64,000 bases of DNA from Bacillota bacterium (lineage in GTDB: Bacteria; Bacillota; UBA4882; UBA8346). The translations under genes and the position numbers were made by a program. The notes below the pieces were generated by a model that saw nothing but the letters and a program-made list of their open reading frames with translations, was not told the DNA's origin and did no database searches. This document shows positions 17,385 through 26,281 of this stretch, one piece after another (position 1 is the first letter of the stretch; each line of letters opens with the position of its first letter). The stretch is from the NCBI GenBank assembly GCA_023402395.1, contig JAEYGI010000011.1:20413-84412 (forward strand). The letters run 5' to 3'.

Positions 17385-18254
17385 ATGAAAAACATTCAAA
17401 TTGAAAGCAGTCAAATCGCGACCATGAGCCGGAGGTCATGGAATTTAAGTTGGATGTTGACCCTATTGGTTACCGTCGGGGCCATTCTCATGGTAATGCC
17501 GTTTTTATGGATGTTGTTTACTTCGTTGAAAACCCCCGCCGAGATTCAGCGGATCCCCTTATCGTTTTTTCCGGATAACTTCTTCAATTTTCGAAATTAT
17601 ATCGAATTGTTTCAACGGCAGCCGTTTCATTTATATATCTGGAATACCGTTTTAGTCTCGGGTGTCAGCACGTTTACCAGCGTAATCGTCTCCGCCATGG
17701 CGGGATACGGTTTCTCCAAGTACAACTTTCCACTCAAGGAATTTTGGTTTTTCAGCATTTTGGCGTTATTGATGATCCCGTTCCAAGCCATTGTCATTCC
17801 GCTGTATCAATGGGTGGTTCAATTCGGGCTGGTCAATACCTATATCGGTTTGATGCTCCCCCAATTCGTCAGCGCCTTCGGTGTCTTCCTGATGCGGGAG
17901 GCCGTTGACGGCATCCCCGATGATTATATTAATTCCGCCCGGATTGACGGATGTTCGGAGCTGGGAATCTTTTTCCGGATTATTTTGCCCTCGATTACGC
18001 CTTCCTTGGCGGCCCTGACCATTATCAAATTCTTATGGACCTGGAATGAGTTGTTCTGGCCGCTGGTCTGCACTAACAGCGAGACCATGAAGGTGATCAC
18101 CTTGGGCCTGGCTTCCTTCAGCAACCAGTACTTCGTCGAATATAATCTGGCGACTGCGGCGTCAGTAATCAGCATCGTTCCAATTTTAATTATATTCCTC
18201 GCTTTTCAGCGTTGGATGGTAAAAGCGGTCGTCATGACCGGCATCAAGGGATAA
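17385..18254 (+). CDS. ABC sugar permease, MalG/UgpE type
   Basis: A 289-residue six-helix subunit. The periplasmic loop after helix 1 (TSLKTPAEIQRIPLSFFPDN) and the EAA loop (DDYINSARIDGCSELGIFFRI) are characteristic. It ends in MVKAVVMTGIKG, the typical MalG tail. AAGGTGG precedes the ATG. Partner of the preceding permease. Confidence 0.92.
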   Translation: MKNIQIESSQIATMSRRSWNLSWMLTLLVTVGAILMVMPFLWMLFTSLKTPAEIQRIPLSFFPDNFFNFRNYIELFQRQPFHLYIWNTVLVSGVSTFTSVIVSAMAGYGFSKYNFPLKEFWFFSILALLMIPFQAIVIPLYQWVVQFGLVNTYIGLMLPQFVSAFGVFLMREAVDGIPDDYINSARIDGCSELGIFFRIILPSITPSLAALTIIKFLWTWNELFWPLVCTNSETMKVITLGLASFSNQYFVEYNLATAASVISIVPILIIFLAFQRWMVKAVVMTGIKG

Positions 18255-18299
18255 ACGGCCGGATAATTCGGAGCAGTTCAACTACAAGGAGTGTTTGTT

Positions 18300-19352
18300 A
18301 TGGAAAAGCGACAACTCGGAGATTCCGATCTTTATTTGAGTTCGCTCGGCATGGGCTGTTGGGCTTATGGCGGCGGCGCATATTGGGGGGCGCAGAGTCA
18401 GCAGGATGTGGACGCGGTAGTGAGGGCCGCGCTTGATCAAGGAATCAATTATTTCGATACCGCCGAAGCCTATAACGACGGGGCGAGCGAACGTTCTCTG
18501 GGCCTGGCCTTCAAAGGGCGGCGGCACGAAGCGGTTATCGGCACCAAGGTCAGCACCTCCAATACCAAGGCCGCCATGCTGCGTGAGCATTGCGAGGCCA
18601 GCTTAAAACGGCTGAATACCGATTATATCGACCTCTACATGCTGCACTGGCCGATCAATCCCAAAGCCATCGAGCATTTTTCACCAGAGCAATCCCTAGT
18701 CGCCGATCCACCCACGGTGGCGGAAGCCTTCGCCACGTTGGAGGCGTTGCGGCGAGAAGGAAAGATCCGGGCCATCGGTGTCAGCAATCATGGCGTCCGG
18801 CAAATGACCGAAGTCATTGAGACAGGCGTAAAGATCGTCGCCAACGAATTGCCCTACAATCTGATTTCACGGGCGATTGAGCCGGAAATTCTTCCGTTCT
18901 GCGTCAAAAACGGTGTCGGAGTTTTGGGGTACATGGCGCTGCAGCAGGGCGTCCTGGCCGGAATTTACCCCGATTTTGACAGCATTCCGCCGGCTCAGGC
19001 CCATTCCCGCCATTTCCACCAGCGCCGGGGCGGTGACCAATCGCGCCACGGCGAGGAAGGGGCCGAAGCGGAAATTCAAACCTTGCTGGACGGGATGAAA
19101 AAAATCGCCGCGGACCTCAATCTGACGGTTCCCGCGCTGGCTTTGGCCTGGGCCATGGCTAACCGAGCCATCGCCTGCACGCTGGTGGGCTCCAGAAATG
19201 TGGATGAACTGAAGCTGAACATCGCCACCGCTTCGTACCGGCTGGCTCCGGACGTAATCACCCGGCTAAATCAATTGAGCGATCCGGTCCTCGCCAAGCT
19301 GGGAGCCAACCCCGATTATTACGAATCGCGCTCCCAGAGCCGGATTTTTTAA
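18300..19352 (+). CDS. Aldo/keto reductase
   Basis: About 350 residues forming a TIM barrel that uses NADPH or NADH. The catalytic residues are visible: Asp and Tyr in FDTAEAYNDG, Lys in VIGTKVST, His in LYMLHWPIN. SNHGVRQM and LVGSRNVDEL contact substrate and cofactor. ATG at 18300 has AAGGAG 8 bases upstream; the GTG nine bases earlier is rejected. In this operon it may oxidise an imported aldose toward the lactone or reduce the aldehyde released by the aldolase. The direction cannot be told from sequence. Confidence 0.9.
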   Translation: MEKRQLGDSDLYLSSLGMGCWAYGGGAYWGAQSQQDVDAVVRAALDQGINYFDTAEAYNDGASERSLGLAFKGRRHEAVIGTKVSTSNTKAAMLREHCEASLKRLNTDYIDLYMLHWPINPKAIEHFSPEQSLVADPPTVAEAFATLEALRREGKIRAIGVSNHGVRQMTEVIETGVKIVANELPYNLISRAIEPEILPFCVKNGVGVLGYMALQQGVLAGIYPDFDSIPPAQAHSRHFHQRRGGDQSRHGEEGAEAEIQTLLDGMKKIAADLNLTVPALALAWAMANRAIACTLVGSRNVDELKLNIATASYRLAPDVITRLNQLSDPVLAKLGANPDYYESRSQSRIF

Positions 19353-19484
19353 AGTCATGCGATAAAGTCTCCCCCGTTCAACAAACGACTTTATCCTTTG
19401 TTTCTCTTAGCTTTTAAGTACCTGACGTTTTCAAAGAATCAGCATCAATCATTCGAATCGAATCTGGGTTGAAGGAGAAACATC

Positions 19485-20633
19485 ATGAAAATTAAAAGCC
19501 TGGAATTATTTAAGGTCCCGCCGCGCTGGCTGTTCCTGAAGGTCACCACCGAATCGGGGCTGACCGGCTGGGGCGAGCCGGTGGTCGAAGGCAAAGCGGA
19601 CACCGTGGCCGCCGCAGTCGAAGAGATGCGGGAATACCTGATCGGCCGGAACGCCCACGACATCGAAGACATCTGGCAAGTATTGTACCGGTGCGCCTTC
19701 TATCGCGGCGGCCCGATTCTGACCAGCGCCATTTCTGGGATCGAGCAAGCCTTGTGGGATATCAAGGGGAAAGCGTTGAATGTTCCGGTCTATCAATTGC
19801 TGGGCGGCGCGGTGCGCGACAAATTGCGCGTCTACTGTTGGATCGGCGGTGACCGGCCCCATGAGGTGGCGGCCGCGGCCAAGGAAAAGTTCGCTCAGGG
19901 GTATACCGCGGTCAAAATGAACGCTACGCCGGAGATTGCCTGGATCGACAATTATAAAGTGGTCGAGGACGTGCTGGCCCGGGTCGGGTCCATCCGCGAC
20001 GAGCTTGGCTACAAAATCGACATCGCCTTGGATTTCCACGGCCGGGTTCATAAGGCGATGGCCCGGGTGCTGATGAAAGAGTTGGAGCCCTACAAGCTGA
20101 TGTTCATCGAGGAGCCGGTGCTGACCGAGAACGAGGAAGCCTTCGTCGAACTGCGCCGGCATACGTCGATCCCGATTGCCACCGGCGAACGGAACTATAC
20201 CCGCTGGGGATTTAAAAATCTGCTGACGCAGGGCGGGGTCGACATCATCCAGCCCGACCTGAGCCATGCCGGCGGAATTCTGGAAGTCAAAAAGATCGCG
20301 GCCATGGCCGAAGCCTACGATATCGCCGTAGCGCCCCACTGCCCGCTGGGCCCGATAGCATTAGCCGCCAGCGTCCAGTTGGACTTCTGCACGCCGAACG
20401 CGTTTATTCAGGAGCAGAGTCTCGGGATCCATTACAACCAGGGATCCGATCTTTTGGATTACCTGATCGACCGGACTGTCTTCGAATATAAAGAAGGGTA
20501 TATCAATAAACTCACCGGTCCGGGGCTAGGCATCGAAGTTAATGAAGCCAGGGTCCGGGAAATGGCCAAGATCGGCCATCAGTGGAAGAATCCGGTCTGG
20601 CGCACTTTTGACGGGCTTCCCGCCGAGTGGTGA
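19485..20633 (+). CDS. dgoD: Enolase-superfamily sugar-acid dehydratase (galactonate dehydratase type)
   Basis: A 382-residue mandelate-racemase/muconate-lactonizing type enzyme that dehydrates an aldonate to its 2-keto-3-deoxy form. The length and start MKIKSLELFKVPPRWLFLKV match D-galactonate dehydratase. Metal and acid-base residues are visible: ALDFHGR (Asp), FIEEPV (Glu), ATGERNY (Glu), IIQPDLSHAGG and VAPHCPLGP (His), QEQSLG (Glu). Substrate specificity is assigned by resemblance only; other aldonates are possible. It sits between the reductase and the aldolase, in the logical pathway order. Confidence 0.83.
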   Translation: MKIKSLELFKVPPRWLFLKVTTESGLTGWGEPVVEGKADTVAAAVEEMREYLIGRNAHDIEDIWQVLYRCAFYRGGPILTSAISGIEQALWDIKGKALNVPVYQLLGGAVRDKLRVYCWIGGDRPHEVAAAAKEKFAQGYTAVKMNATPEIAWIDNYKVVEDVLARVGSIRDELGYKIDIALDFHGRVHKAMARVLMKELEPYKLMFIEEPVLTENEEAFVELRRHTSIPIATGERNYTRWGFKNLLTQGGVDIIQPDLSHAGGILEVKKIAAMAEAYDIAVAPHCPLGPIALAASVQLDFCTPNAFIQEQSLGIHYNQGSDLLDYLIDRTVFEYKEGYINKLTGPGLGIEVNEARVREMAKIGHQWKNPVWRTFDGLPAEW

Positions 20634-20660
20634 CTTCGCTTGATTCAAGGAGGTAGCGTC

Positions 20661-21467
20661 ATGAACCAAATTTTAAGGGAGCTGAAGCACAAGCTCAGTT
20701 CCGGTGCGTCGATCATCGGCCCGTTTATGAAAACTTCCGATCCCGCGTTGGTCGAGGCCGCCGGATATTCGGGGTTTGATTTCGTGATTTTGGATACCGA
20801 ACATGGGCCCTGCACCATCGAGACCATGCAAAATCTGGTCCGGGCGGCGCTGGTCGGAGGGGTGCTGCCGGTGATCCGCGTCCAGGACAGTAGTGAGAGC
20901 AGTATCGGAAAAGCCTTGGATATCGGCGCGTTGGGAATTCAGGTTCCACAGGTGCAAAGCGCCGCGCAAGCCCATGAGATTATCGGCCGGGCCAAGTTTT
21001 ACCCTCAGGGCGAGCGGGGAGTATGCCGTTTTGTGAGAGCGGCCCAATATTCGGCCATGAACCGCTTCGATTATTTCAAAGACGCCAATGAGGCCTTGAT
21101 CATCCTCCAACTCGAAGGGGAAGAGGCCGTCCGCAACCTCGACGCGATTCTGGAAGTCGTCGGGATCGACATTTTGTTTATCGGACCGTATGATCTGTCG
21201 CAATCGTTGGGAGTGCCGGGGGAGATCACTAACCCGCTCGTCATCGAAAAGATGCAATACATCGTCAGCAAAGCCAAGGCCAAGGGAATGGTGGTCGGCA
21301 CGTTCCTCGACAAGCCGGAGATGATTCAGCAATGGAAAGAGACCGGCATTCAATATCTGTCGTATTCCGTTGATGTCGGCATTTTCCTGGAAGCCTGCCG
21401 GGCCATTGTCGAACACGGTGCGGCCAACCGGAGGACCATCGGCTCCGATAAGCATGCTGCCATGTAA
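20661..21467 (+). CDS. HpcH/HpaI-family 2-keto-3-deoxy sugar-acid aldolase
   Basis: About 268 residues, a class II aldolase with a TIM-barrel fold. Motifs: FVILDTEHGPCT (metal-site Glu and neighbouring His), VIRVQDSS, RGVCRFVRAAQYS, LQLEGEEAV and LFIGPYDLSQSLGVPG. Such enzymes cleave 2-keto-3-deoxy acids to pyruvate and an aldehyde, which fits directly after the dehydratase. It replaces the unrelated DgoA aldolase of enteric bacteria. ATG at 20661 with AAGGAGG 6-7 bases upstream; the TTG at 20640 is rejected. Confidence 0.87.
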   Translation: MNQILRELKHKLSSGASIIGPFMKTSDPALVEAAGYSGFDFVILDTEHGPCTIETMQNLVRAALVGGVLPVIRVQDSSESSIGKALDIGALGIQVPQVQSAAQAHEIIGRAKFYPQGERGVCRFVRAAQYSAMNRFDYFKDANEALIILQLEGEEAVRNLDAILEVVGIDILFIGPYDLSQSLGVPGEITNPLVIEKMQYIVSKAKAKGMVVGTFLDKPEMIQQWKETGIQYLSYSVDVGIFLEACRAIVEHGAANRRTIGSDKHAAM

Positions 21468-21500
21468 TAATCAAAATTATTTAAGGATTTGGAGGAAACA

Positions 21501-23192
21501 ATGAATCAATTTCAGGACAACCATGAATTTCTCCAACGGACCGAGAATGCAAGGGCCAGAGCGTTACTGAAGGCCATGGGATATACCAGCGACGATCTCA
21601 AGCGGCCCCGCATCGGAGTGGCCAACTCCTGGGGCGAAACCAGCCCGGGCCATATTCATCTGCGCTCGGTGGCGGACGCGGTAAAGGCCGGGATCTGGCA
21701 AGCCGGCGGAACGCCATATGAATTCGGCAGTTTCGCCCAATGCCCGATGGCCGTCGGCGGGCACGGCATGCGCTACGACACGCCGACCCGCGACATTATC
21801 GCCGCCGAAGTGGAAGCGTCCACTTGGATTCATATGTTCGACGCGCTAGTGATGATCAGTTCCTGCGACAAAAACGTGCCCGGCCACTTACTGGCCGCCG
21901 CCCGGCTCGACATCCCGGTGATCCTGGTTCCGGGCGGGCCCATGGATGCCGGGCGCTATCAGGGCCAGGATATCGTGACCACGACCTTGGATGCCGAATG
22001 CTGGGCCTATGGTGTCGGAAAACCGCACGTTGGCCTGGAAGAGATTGACCGGCTGGAGGATGCCGCCTGTCCGGGCGCCGGTTCCTGCGCGCTGCTTGGT
22101 ACCGCTAATACCATGCAATGCCTGGCGGAAGCGATGGGATTCGCCCTGCCCGGCGCGGGCACCGCCCTGGCGGTCTCCGCCAAACGGCTCCGGATCGCCA
22201 AGGAGTCGGGCCGCCGCATCGTTGGGATGGTTAAAGAAGGCATTACCTCCGGGAAAATCATGACCCGGGAAAACTTAATCAACGCCATCCGGGTGCTGCA
22301 CGCCATCGGCGGCTCCACCAACGCGGTCCTTCATCTGCTGGCCTTTGCCTATGAAAAAGGCTTCGACGATCAGATCAATCTGGAACTCGTCGAAAAACTG
22401 GGACAGGAGACCCCTTGCATCGCCGCGGTCCGGCCCAGCGGTCCCTATACTATGGGCGATTTTGACGAAGCCGGTGGAGTTCAGGCCATTATGAAACGGC
22501 TGGAGCATGTCTTGCACCGGGAAGTGATCACCGTCACCGGCGCGACCCTTGGAACCAACCTGGAAAGCGTAAAGCCGATCGACTCCCCGGTGATTACTAG
22601 CCTCGAAAAGCCGGTCAACCGGGGCGGGCTGGCAGTGTTGCGCGGCAGCCTGGCGCAATCGGCGGTAGTCCGTCCCACGGTCATTCCGCCGGAGATGATG
22701 CGGCATACCGGACCGGCCAAAGTCTTCAACGGCCAGGAAGAAGCTTTGGCCGCGCTGCAGGCCGGCAAAGTCCAGCCCGGCGACGTGGTGGTCGTCCGCT
22801 ACGAAGGGCCAAAGGGCGGCCCCGGACTCACTGAAGTCTTCAAAGTCATCGGCTATATGAACGCCGCCGGTCTGGAGACCAAATGCGCCCTGATCACCGA
22901 CGGCAAGATCTCCGGATTCGCCAAGGGGCCGTTCATCTGCCAGGTCACTCCGGAAGCGGCTGACGGAGGACCGCTCGCCATCGTGAAGGATGGCGACCGG
23001 ATTGAGATCGATATTCCCGACCGTAAACTAAACCTGTTGATCGACGAAGCGGAGTTCGAAAAGCGCTTCGCCGAATTTACCCCGTTGCCGCCCCGGGTCA
23101 GCGATGGCTTCCTGACCGTCTATGCCCGGCTGGCCAATCCGGCTGGAAAAGGCGCCGGGATCAACCTGAGATTGGGCCCGGGGAGCAAATGA
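21501..23192 (+). CDS. IlvD/EDD-family dehydratase
   Basis: A 563-residue Fe-S dehydratase. Two cysteine ligands are visible in ISSCDKNVPGHLL and CPGAGSCALLGTANTM. The first position, often Cys in Fe2-S2 sugar-acid dehydratases, is SPGHIHLRSV here, as in many IlvD proteins of Bacillota. The C-terminal barrel has GLAVLRGSLAQSAVV and ALITDGKISGFAKGP. It could be dihydroxy-acid dehydratase of valine/isoleucine synthesis, but the position in a sugar-acid operon makes a second aldonate dehydratase more likely. ATG with GGAGGAAACA upstream. It overlaps the next gene by 4 bp. Confidence 0.88.
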   Translation: MNQFQDNHEFLQRTENARARALLKAMGYTSDDLKRPRIGVANSWGETSPGHIHLRSVADAVKAGIWQAGGTPYEFGSFAQCPMAVGGHGMRYDTPTRDIIAAEVEASTWIHMFDALVMISSCDKNVPGHLLAAARLDIPVILVPGGPMDAGRYQGQDIVTTTLDAECWAYGVGKPHVGLEEIDRLEDAACPGAGSCALLGTANTMQCLAEAMGFALPGAGTALAVSAKRLRIAKESGRRIVGMVKEGITSGKIMTRENLINAIRVLHAIGGSTNAVLHLLAFAYEKGFDDQINLELVEKLGQETPCIAAVRPSGPYTMGDFDEAGGVQAIMKRLEHVLHREVITVTGATLGTNLESVKPIDSPVITSLEKPVNRGGLAVLRGSLAQSAVVRPTVIPPEMMRHTGPAKVFNGQEEALAALQAGKVQPGDVVVVRYEGPKGGPGLTEVFKVIGYMNAAGLETKCALITDGKISGFAKGPFICQVTPEAADGGPLAIVKDGDRIEIDIPDRKLNLLIDEAEFEKRFAEFTPLPPRVSDGFLTVYARLANPAGKGAGINLRLGPGSK

Positions 23193-24910
23193 TGGCCACG
23201 ATCCAAACGACATTGACCACCGATGTCCTGATTGTCGGCGGCGGCGGCGCCGGCGTCCGGGCCGCCCTGGAAGCGGACCGCGCCGGCGCGCGGGTCTTGC
23301 TGGTCAACAAAGGGCCGCTGGGAAAGGCCGGGACCACCGCGTTCGAGGTGGCGGAGATCGCCGGATACAACGCGGCCGATGGTTGCGCCGACCCGCTGGA
23401 CACCCCGGAAATCCATTACCGGGACATCATGGCCGCGGCGCTCGGAACCTGCGACGCGCGGCTGGCCCGAATCCTCGCCGCGGAAGCGGTGGCTACCGTC
23501 GCCGAATTGGAGTCGTGGGGCGTCGCCTTTGAGAAAAAGGGCGACCGGCACCTGGCGGTCGAAGGCTGTTTCGCGACCCGGCCGCGCATGCACATTATCA
23601 AGGGACACTCCAAACCCATTCTCGACGCCATGCTCGGGCGGTTACGGGATACCGCCATCCAGACCAGGGCCGATCTGAGCATCGTTGATCTGATCGTGGT
23701 GGACGGCCGCTGCCGGGGCGCCCTGGCAATGGATGAATCCGGCGCGCTGACCGGGATTGACGCCGGAGCGGTGGTGCTGGCCACCGGCGGAGCCGGTCAA
23801 TTATTTGAGCGCAACCTTAATCCCCCGGATGTCACCGGGGACGGCTATGCCATCGCGCTGCGGGCCGGCGCCGAGCTGGTCAACCTGGAATTCATACAGA
23901 TGGGGCTGGGCCTGGTCGATCCGGTCGCCAATATCCTGAACTGCTGGGTTTGGTTTCTGCATCCGCGCCTCTTGAACCGGGACGGGCGGGAGTTTCTGGC
24001 CGATTACCTTCCGCCGGGCGTGGACCCGGACGCCTGCATGGACCATAAGGCGACCCATTTCCCCTTCAGTTCCCGGGACCTGTCCAAATACATCGAGGTT
24101 GCGATCACCAAAGAACTGGCAGTCGGGCGCGGCGGCGATCACGGCGGAGTCTATCTGGACTTTCGGAACATTGATAACGCCGGGGTCAAGCCGGATTTCC
24201 TCCGGATGTGGGAGACCACCAAAAGCTGGCTCAAAGGGCGCGGCGTCGATCCCGACGCGCAATTGCTGGAGGTGGCGCCGTTCGGCCATGCCATCAACGG
24301 CGGCTTGCGGGTCGATGAAAATGGCGAAACGACGGCCCGCCACCTTTTCGCCGCCGGCGAGGCGGCCGGCGGGCCGCATGGCGCGGACCGGCTCGGCGGC
24401 AACATGATCGTTGGCTGCCAGGTGTTCGGAAAACGGGCCGGCCGGGCGGCAGCCCGGGCCGCCGCGATCCGCCGCGATCGCCGGAGTGAGGCCGAGGCGT
24501 TCTGCCGGCAAAGCCAGCAATTGTTGGAGAGATTTTCCGGATCTTCGAAAAGCGGGATGGCGCCGGAAGCGGTCAAGCAGGCCGTGCAGCAGCTAATGAG
24601 CCGCAACTTCCTGATCGTCCGGAATGAGCAGGGGTTGCGCCAAATTATCCGGGAGACGGAAGCGCTGGAAGCGCGGTTGGCCGAGGACGGGCTGGACCGG
24701 AGCGGATTCCAGGGTCCGGTGGCGGCGCTGGAGTGCGTCAACATGCTGACCCTGGCTAAAACCATGGCCGGCGCGGCGCTGCTGCGAACCGAGAGCCGGG
24801 GCAGCCATTACCGGGAGGACTTTCCTGCGCTCGATCCGACCTGGCGAGGTTCGGTCGTCAGCCGCCTATCGGGAAGTAGCATTGTCCATCAAATGATTTC
24901 GTTGGAATAG
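23189..24910 (+). CDS. FAD flavoprotein of the fumarate reductase / aspartate oxidase type
   Basis: A 573-residue flavoprotein. The dinucleotide loop is DVLIVGGGGAGVRAALEAD. Further family motifs are NKGPLGKAGTT, VLATGGAGQL (FAD site), VTGDGYAIALRAGAELVNLEF, and FAAGEAAGGPHGADRLGGNM near residue 400. A helical C-terminal domain follows. Catalytic residues of true fumarate reductases cannot be confirmed by eye. No Fe-S or membrane subunit is nearby, so it is probably a soluble dehydrogenase acting on a catabolic intermediate. It is the last gene of the operon, coupled to the preceding dehydratase by ATGA overlap. Confidence 0.85.
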   Translation: MMATIQTTLTTDVLIVGGGGAGVRAALEADRAGARVLLVNKGPLGKAGTTAFEVAEIAGYNAADGCADPLDTPEIHYRDIMAAALGTCDARLARILAAEAVATVAELESWGVAFEKKGDRHLAVEGCFATRPRMHIIKGHSKPILDAMLGRLRDTAIQTRADLSIVDLIVVDGRCRGALAMDESGALTGIDAGAVVLATGGAGQLFERNLNPPDVTGDGYAIALRAGAELVNLEFIQMGLGLVDPVANILNCWVWFLHPRLLNRDGREFLADYLPPGVDPDACMDHKATHFPFSSRDLSKYIEVAITKELAVGRGGDHGGVYLDFRNIDNAGVKPDFLRMWETTKSWLKGRGVDPDAQLLEVAPFGHAINGGLRVDENGETTARHLFAAGEAAGGPHGADRLGGNMIVGCQVFGKRAGRAAARAAAIRRDRRSEAEAFCRQSQQLLERFSGSSKSGMAPEAVKQAVQQLMSRNFLIVRNEQGLRQIIRETEALEARLAEDGLDRSGFQGPVAALECVNMLTLAKTMAGAALLRTESRGSHYREDFPALDPTWRGSVVSRLSGSSIVHQMISLE

Positions 24911-24957
24911 TTTTGGAGCGGCAGGTTTCGAAGTCGCGATCGGGAACGGTTTGAGTG

Positions 24958-25252
24958 GTTGCTGGTGCGGCGCTGACTGCCGCATGAACGGCGGCGGTTG
25001 CCGTAGATCCGGCATTCGATGCCGCAACTCGGGCGAAGATCCCCGCAAGTCCGGCAACTGATGCCGAAGGTCCGGCGGCCAATGCCATAGTTACGGCATT
25101 CAGTACCGTAGTTCCGGCATTCGATGCCGGAGTAGCGGCAATAGGTGCCGCAAATTCGGCAACTGATGCCGATGGCCCGGGCGATCAATGCCGCAAGTCC
25201 GGCAATTGATGCCGCATCTCCGGCAACCCCCGCCGAAGGATCCGGGGTTGGC
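24958..25252. repeat. 21-bp tandem array 1 (GCCG...CGGC units)
   Basis: About 14 degenerate units with consensus GCCGNANNTCCGGCANTNGAT. Unit starts fall at 24958, 24979, 25000, 25021, 25042, 25063, 25084, 25105, 25126, 25147 and 25168; one 22-bp unit follows, then 25190, 25211 and 25232. In most units GCCG and CGGC form a dyad, and CGGC with the next GCCG forms another. The array lies between the operon stop (24910) and its terminator (25287), so it is probably in the 3' untranslated RNA. Because 21 is a multiple of 3, a cysteine-rich heptapeptide frame stays open on the minus strand, but there is no sign that it is translated. Confidence 0.9.
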
Positions 25253-25286
25253 GCCAATACCTGATTGGAAGCGAAAAGTAATAATG

Positions 25287-25337
25287 AAGTGATCAATTCC
25301 AGCCCTTAGGCCGGAATTGATCGCTTTTCTTTTTTTG
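25287..25337 (+). terminator. Operon terminator after array 1
   Basis: An 18-bp stem with one wobble and one mismatch (AAGTGATCAATTCCAGCC with GGCCGGAATTGATCGCTT), a CTTA loop, then TTTTCTTTTTTT. A strong intrinsic terminator on the plus strand, ending the sugar-acid operon beyond the repeat array. Confidence 0.85.
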
Positions 25338-25472
25338 CCGATGGATAATGAGGGCATTTGAAATTTTGGGACAATTGGCAAGCCTAAGGAAGGGAAAAAC
25401 CAGAAAACGTTGAAAGAATTCAGAAAGCCGGCGCGGAACGGACGCCGGACTTCTTCAAGATCGGAGCATGCA

Positions 25473-26227
25473 ATGGACGGCAGGGAAAAGTTCACGGGCA
25501 AGGCCGCCGAATACCGGAAATACCGCCCGGATTATCCGCAAGCGTTCATCGATTATCTCCGCCGGGAGATCGGGATGGGCCGGGATTCGATTGTCGCCGA
25601 TATCGGGGCGGGGACCGGGATCCTCACCCGGCAGCTCGGGGAGCATGTCAAACAAATTCTCGCGGTCGAGCCCAATCCCGAGATGCGCATGGCGTGCGAG
25701 ACATATTGCCGCGATTTGGCTGGTTTCACGGCGGTCGATGGCAGCGCCGAGGATAGCGGATTGCCGGAGGGGGCGGTCGATTTGATCACCGTGGCCCAGG
25801 CGTTTCACTGGTTCGATCAGGACCGGGCCAAGCGGGAGTTTCAACGGATTTTGAAACCGGCCGGCCGGGCGGTTCTGGTCTGGAACCGCCGCGAACCGGA
25901 GAGCGAACTGATTCAGGCAGTTAAGACGGCCTGTTCCCTGATTTCCCCGGATTCAACGGCTTTTCCGGCGGCATGGCGATCCGGCCCGATGCTTATGCCG
26001 GGTTCTTCGCGGAGGGGCGCTGCGATTATCAAGTGTTTGATAATCGTCGGTTATTGACGCGCGACAGTTTCATCGGAGGCAATTTATCGGCCTCCTACGC
26101 CCCCGCTGCCCGGGACGGCAATTACCAACCATTTATCGAAGCCCTGACCGGGCTGTTCGATCGATATAGCGATAACGGGAGGTTGCTTTGGCCGATCAAA
26201 ACCCACAGCTTCGCGGGGCGGGTGTAA
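25473..26227 (+). pseudogene. Class I SAM methyltransferase, frameshifted
   Basis: The first frame (25473-26057) gives a typical UbiE-like methyltransferase: REKFTGKAAEYRKYRPDYP, motif I VADIGAGTGILTRQL, VEPNPEMR, then VAQAFHWFDQDRAKREF. Around 25950 the homology jumps to another frame, read as GFSGGMAIRPDAYAGFFAEG and LLTRDSFIGGNLSASYAPA to RV at 26227, the normal C-terminus of the family. One base has been lost or gained there. It is either a recent pseudogene or a sequencing error, since the second frame is intact to its natural end. GGAG lies before ATG 25473. The substrate is unknown. Confidence 0.8.
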
Positions 26228-26281
26228 GCGATCGTTAACGGTTGGCACGCAGTTAAGCTTTATACAGGAGCCGGGGTAACG

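Noticed and set aside
24889..25296. Minus-strand cysteine-rich repeat protein across array 1
   Set aside because: Open only because 21 is divisible by 3; no ribosome binding site, and it overlaps the operon terminator and the end of the flavoprotein gene.
26236..26256. Sigma-54 promoter (TTGGCAC) before the esterase
   Set aside because: The -12 element TTGC is missing; only the -24 half matches.
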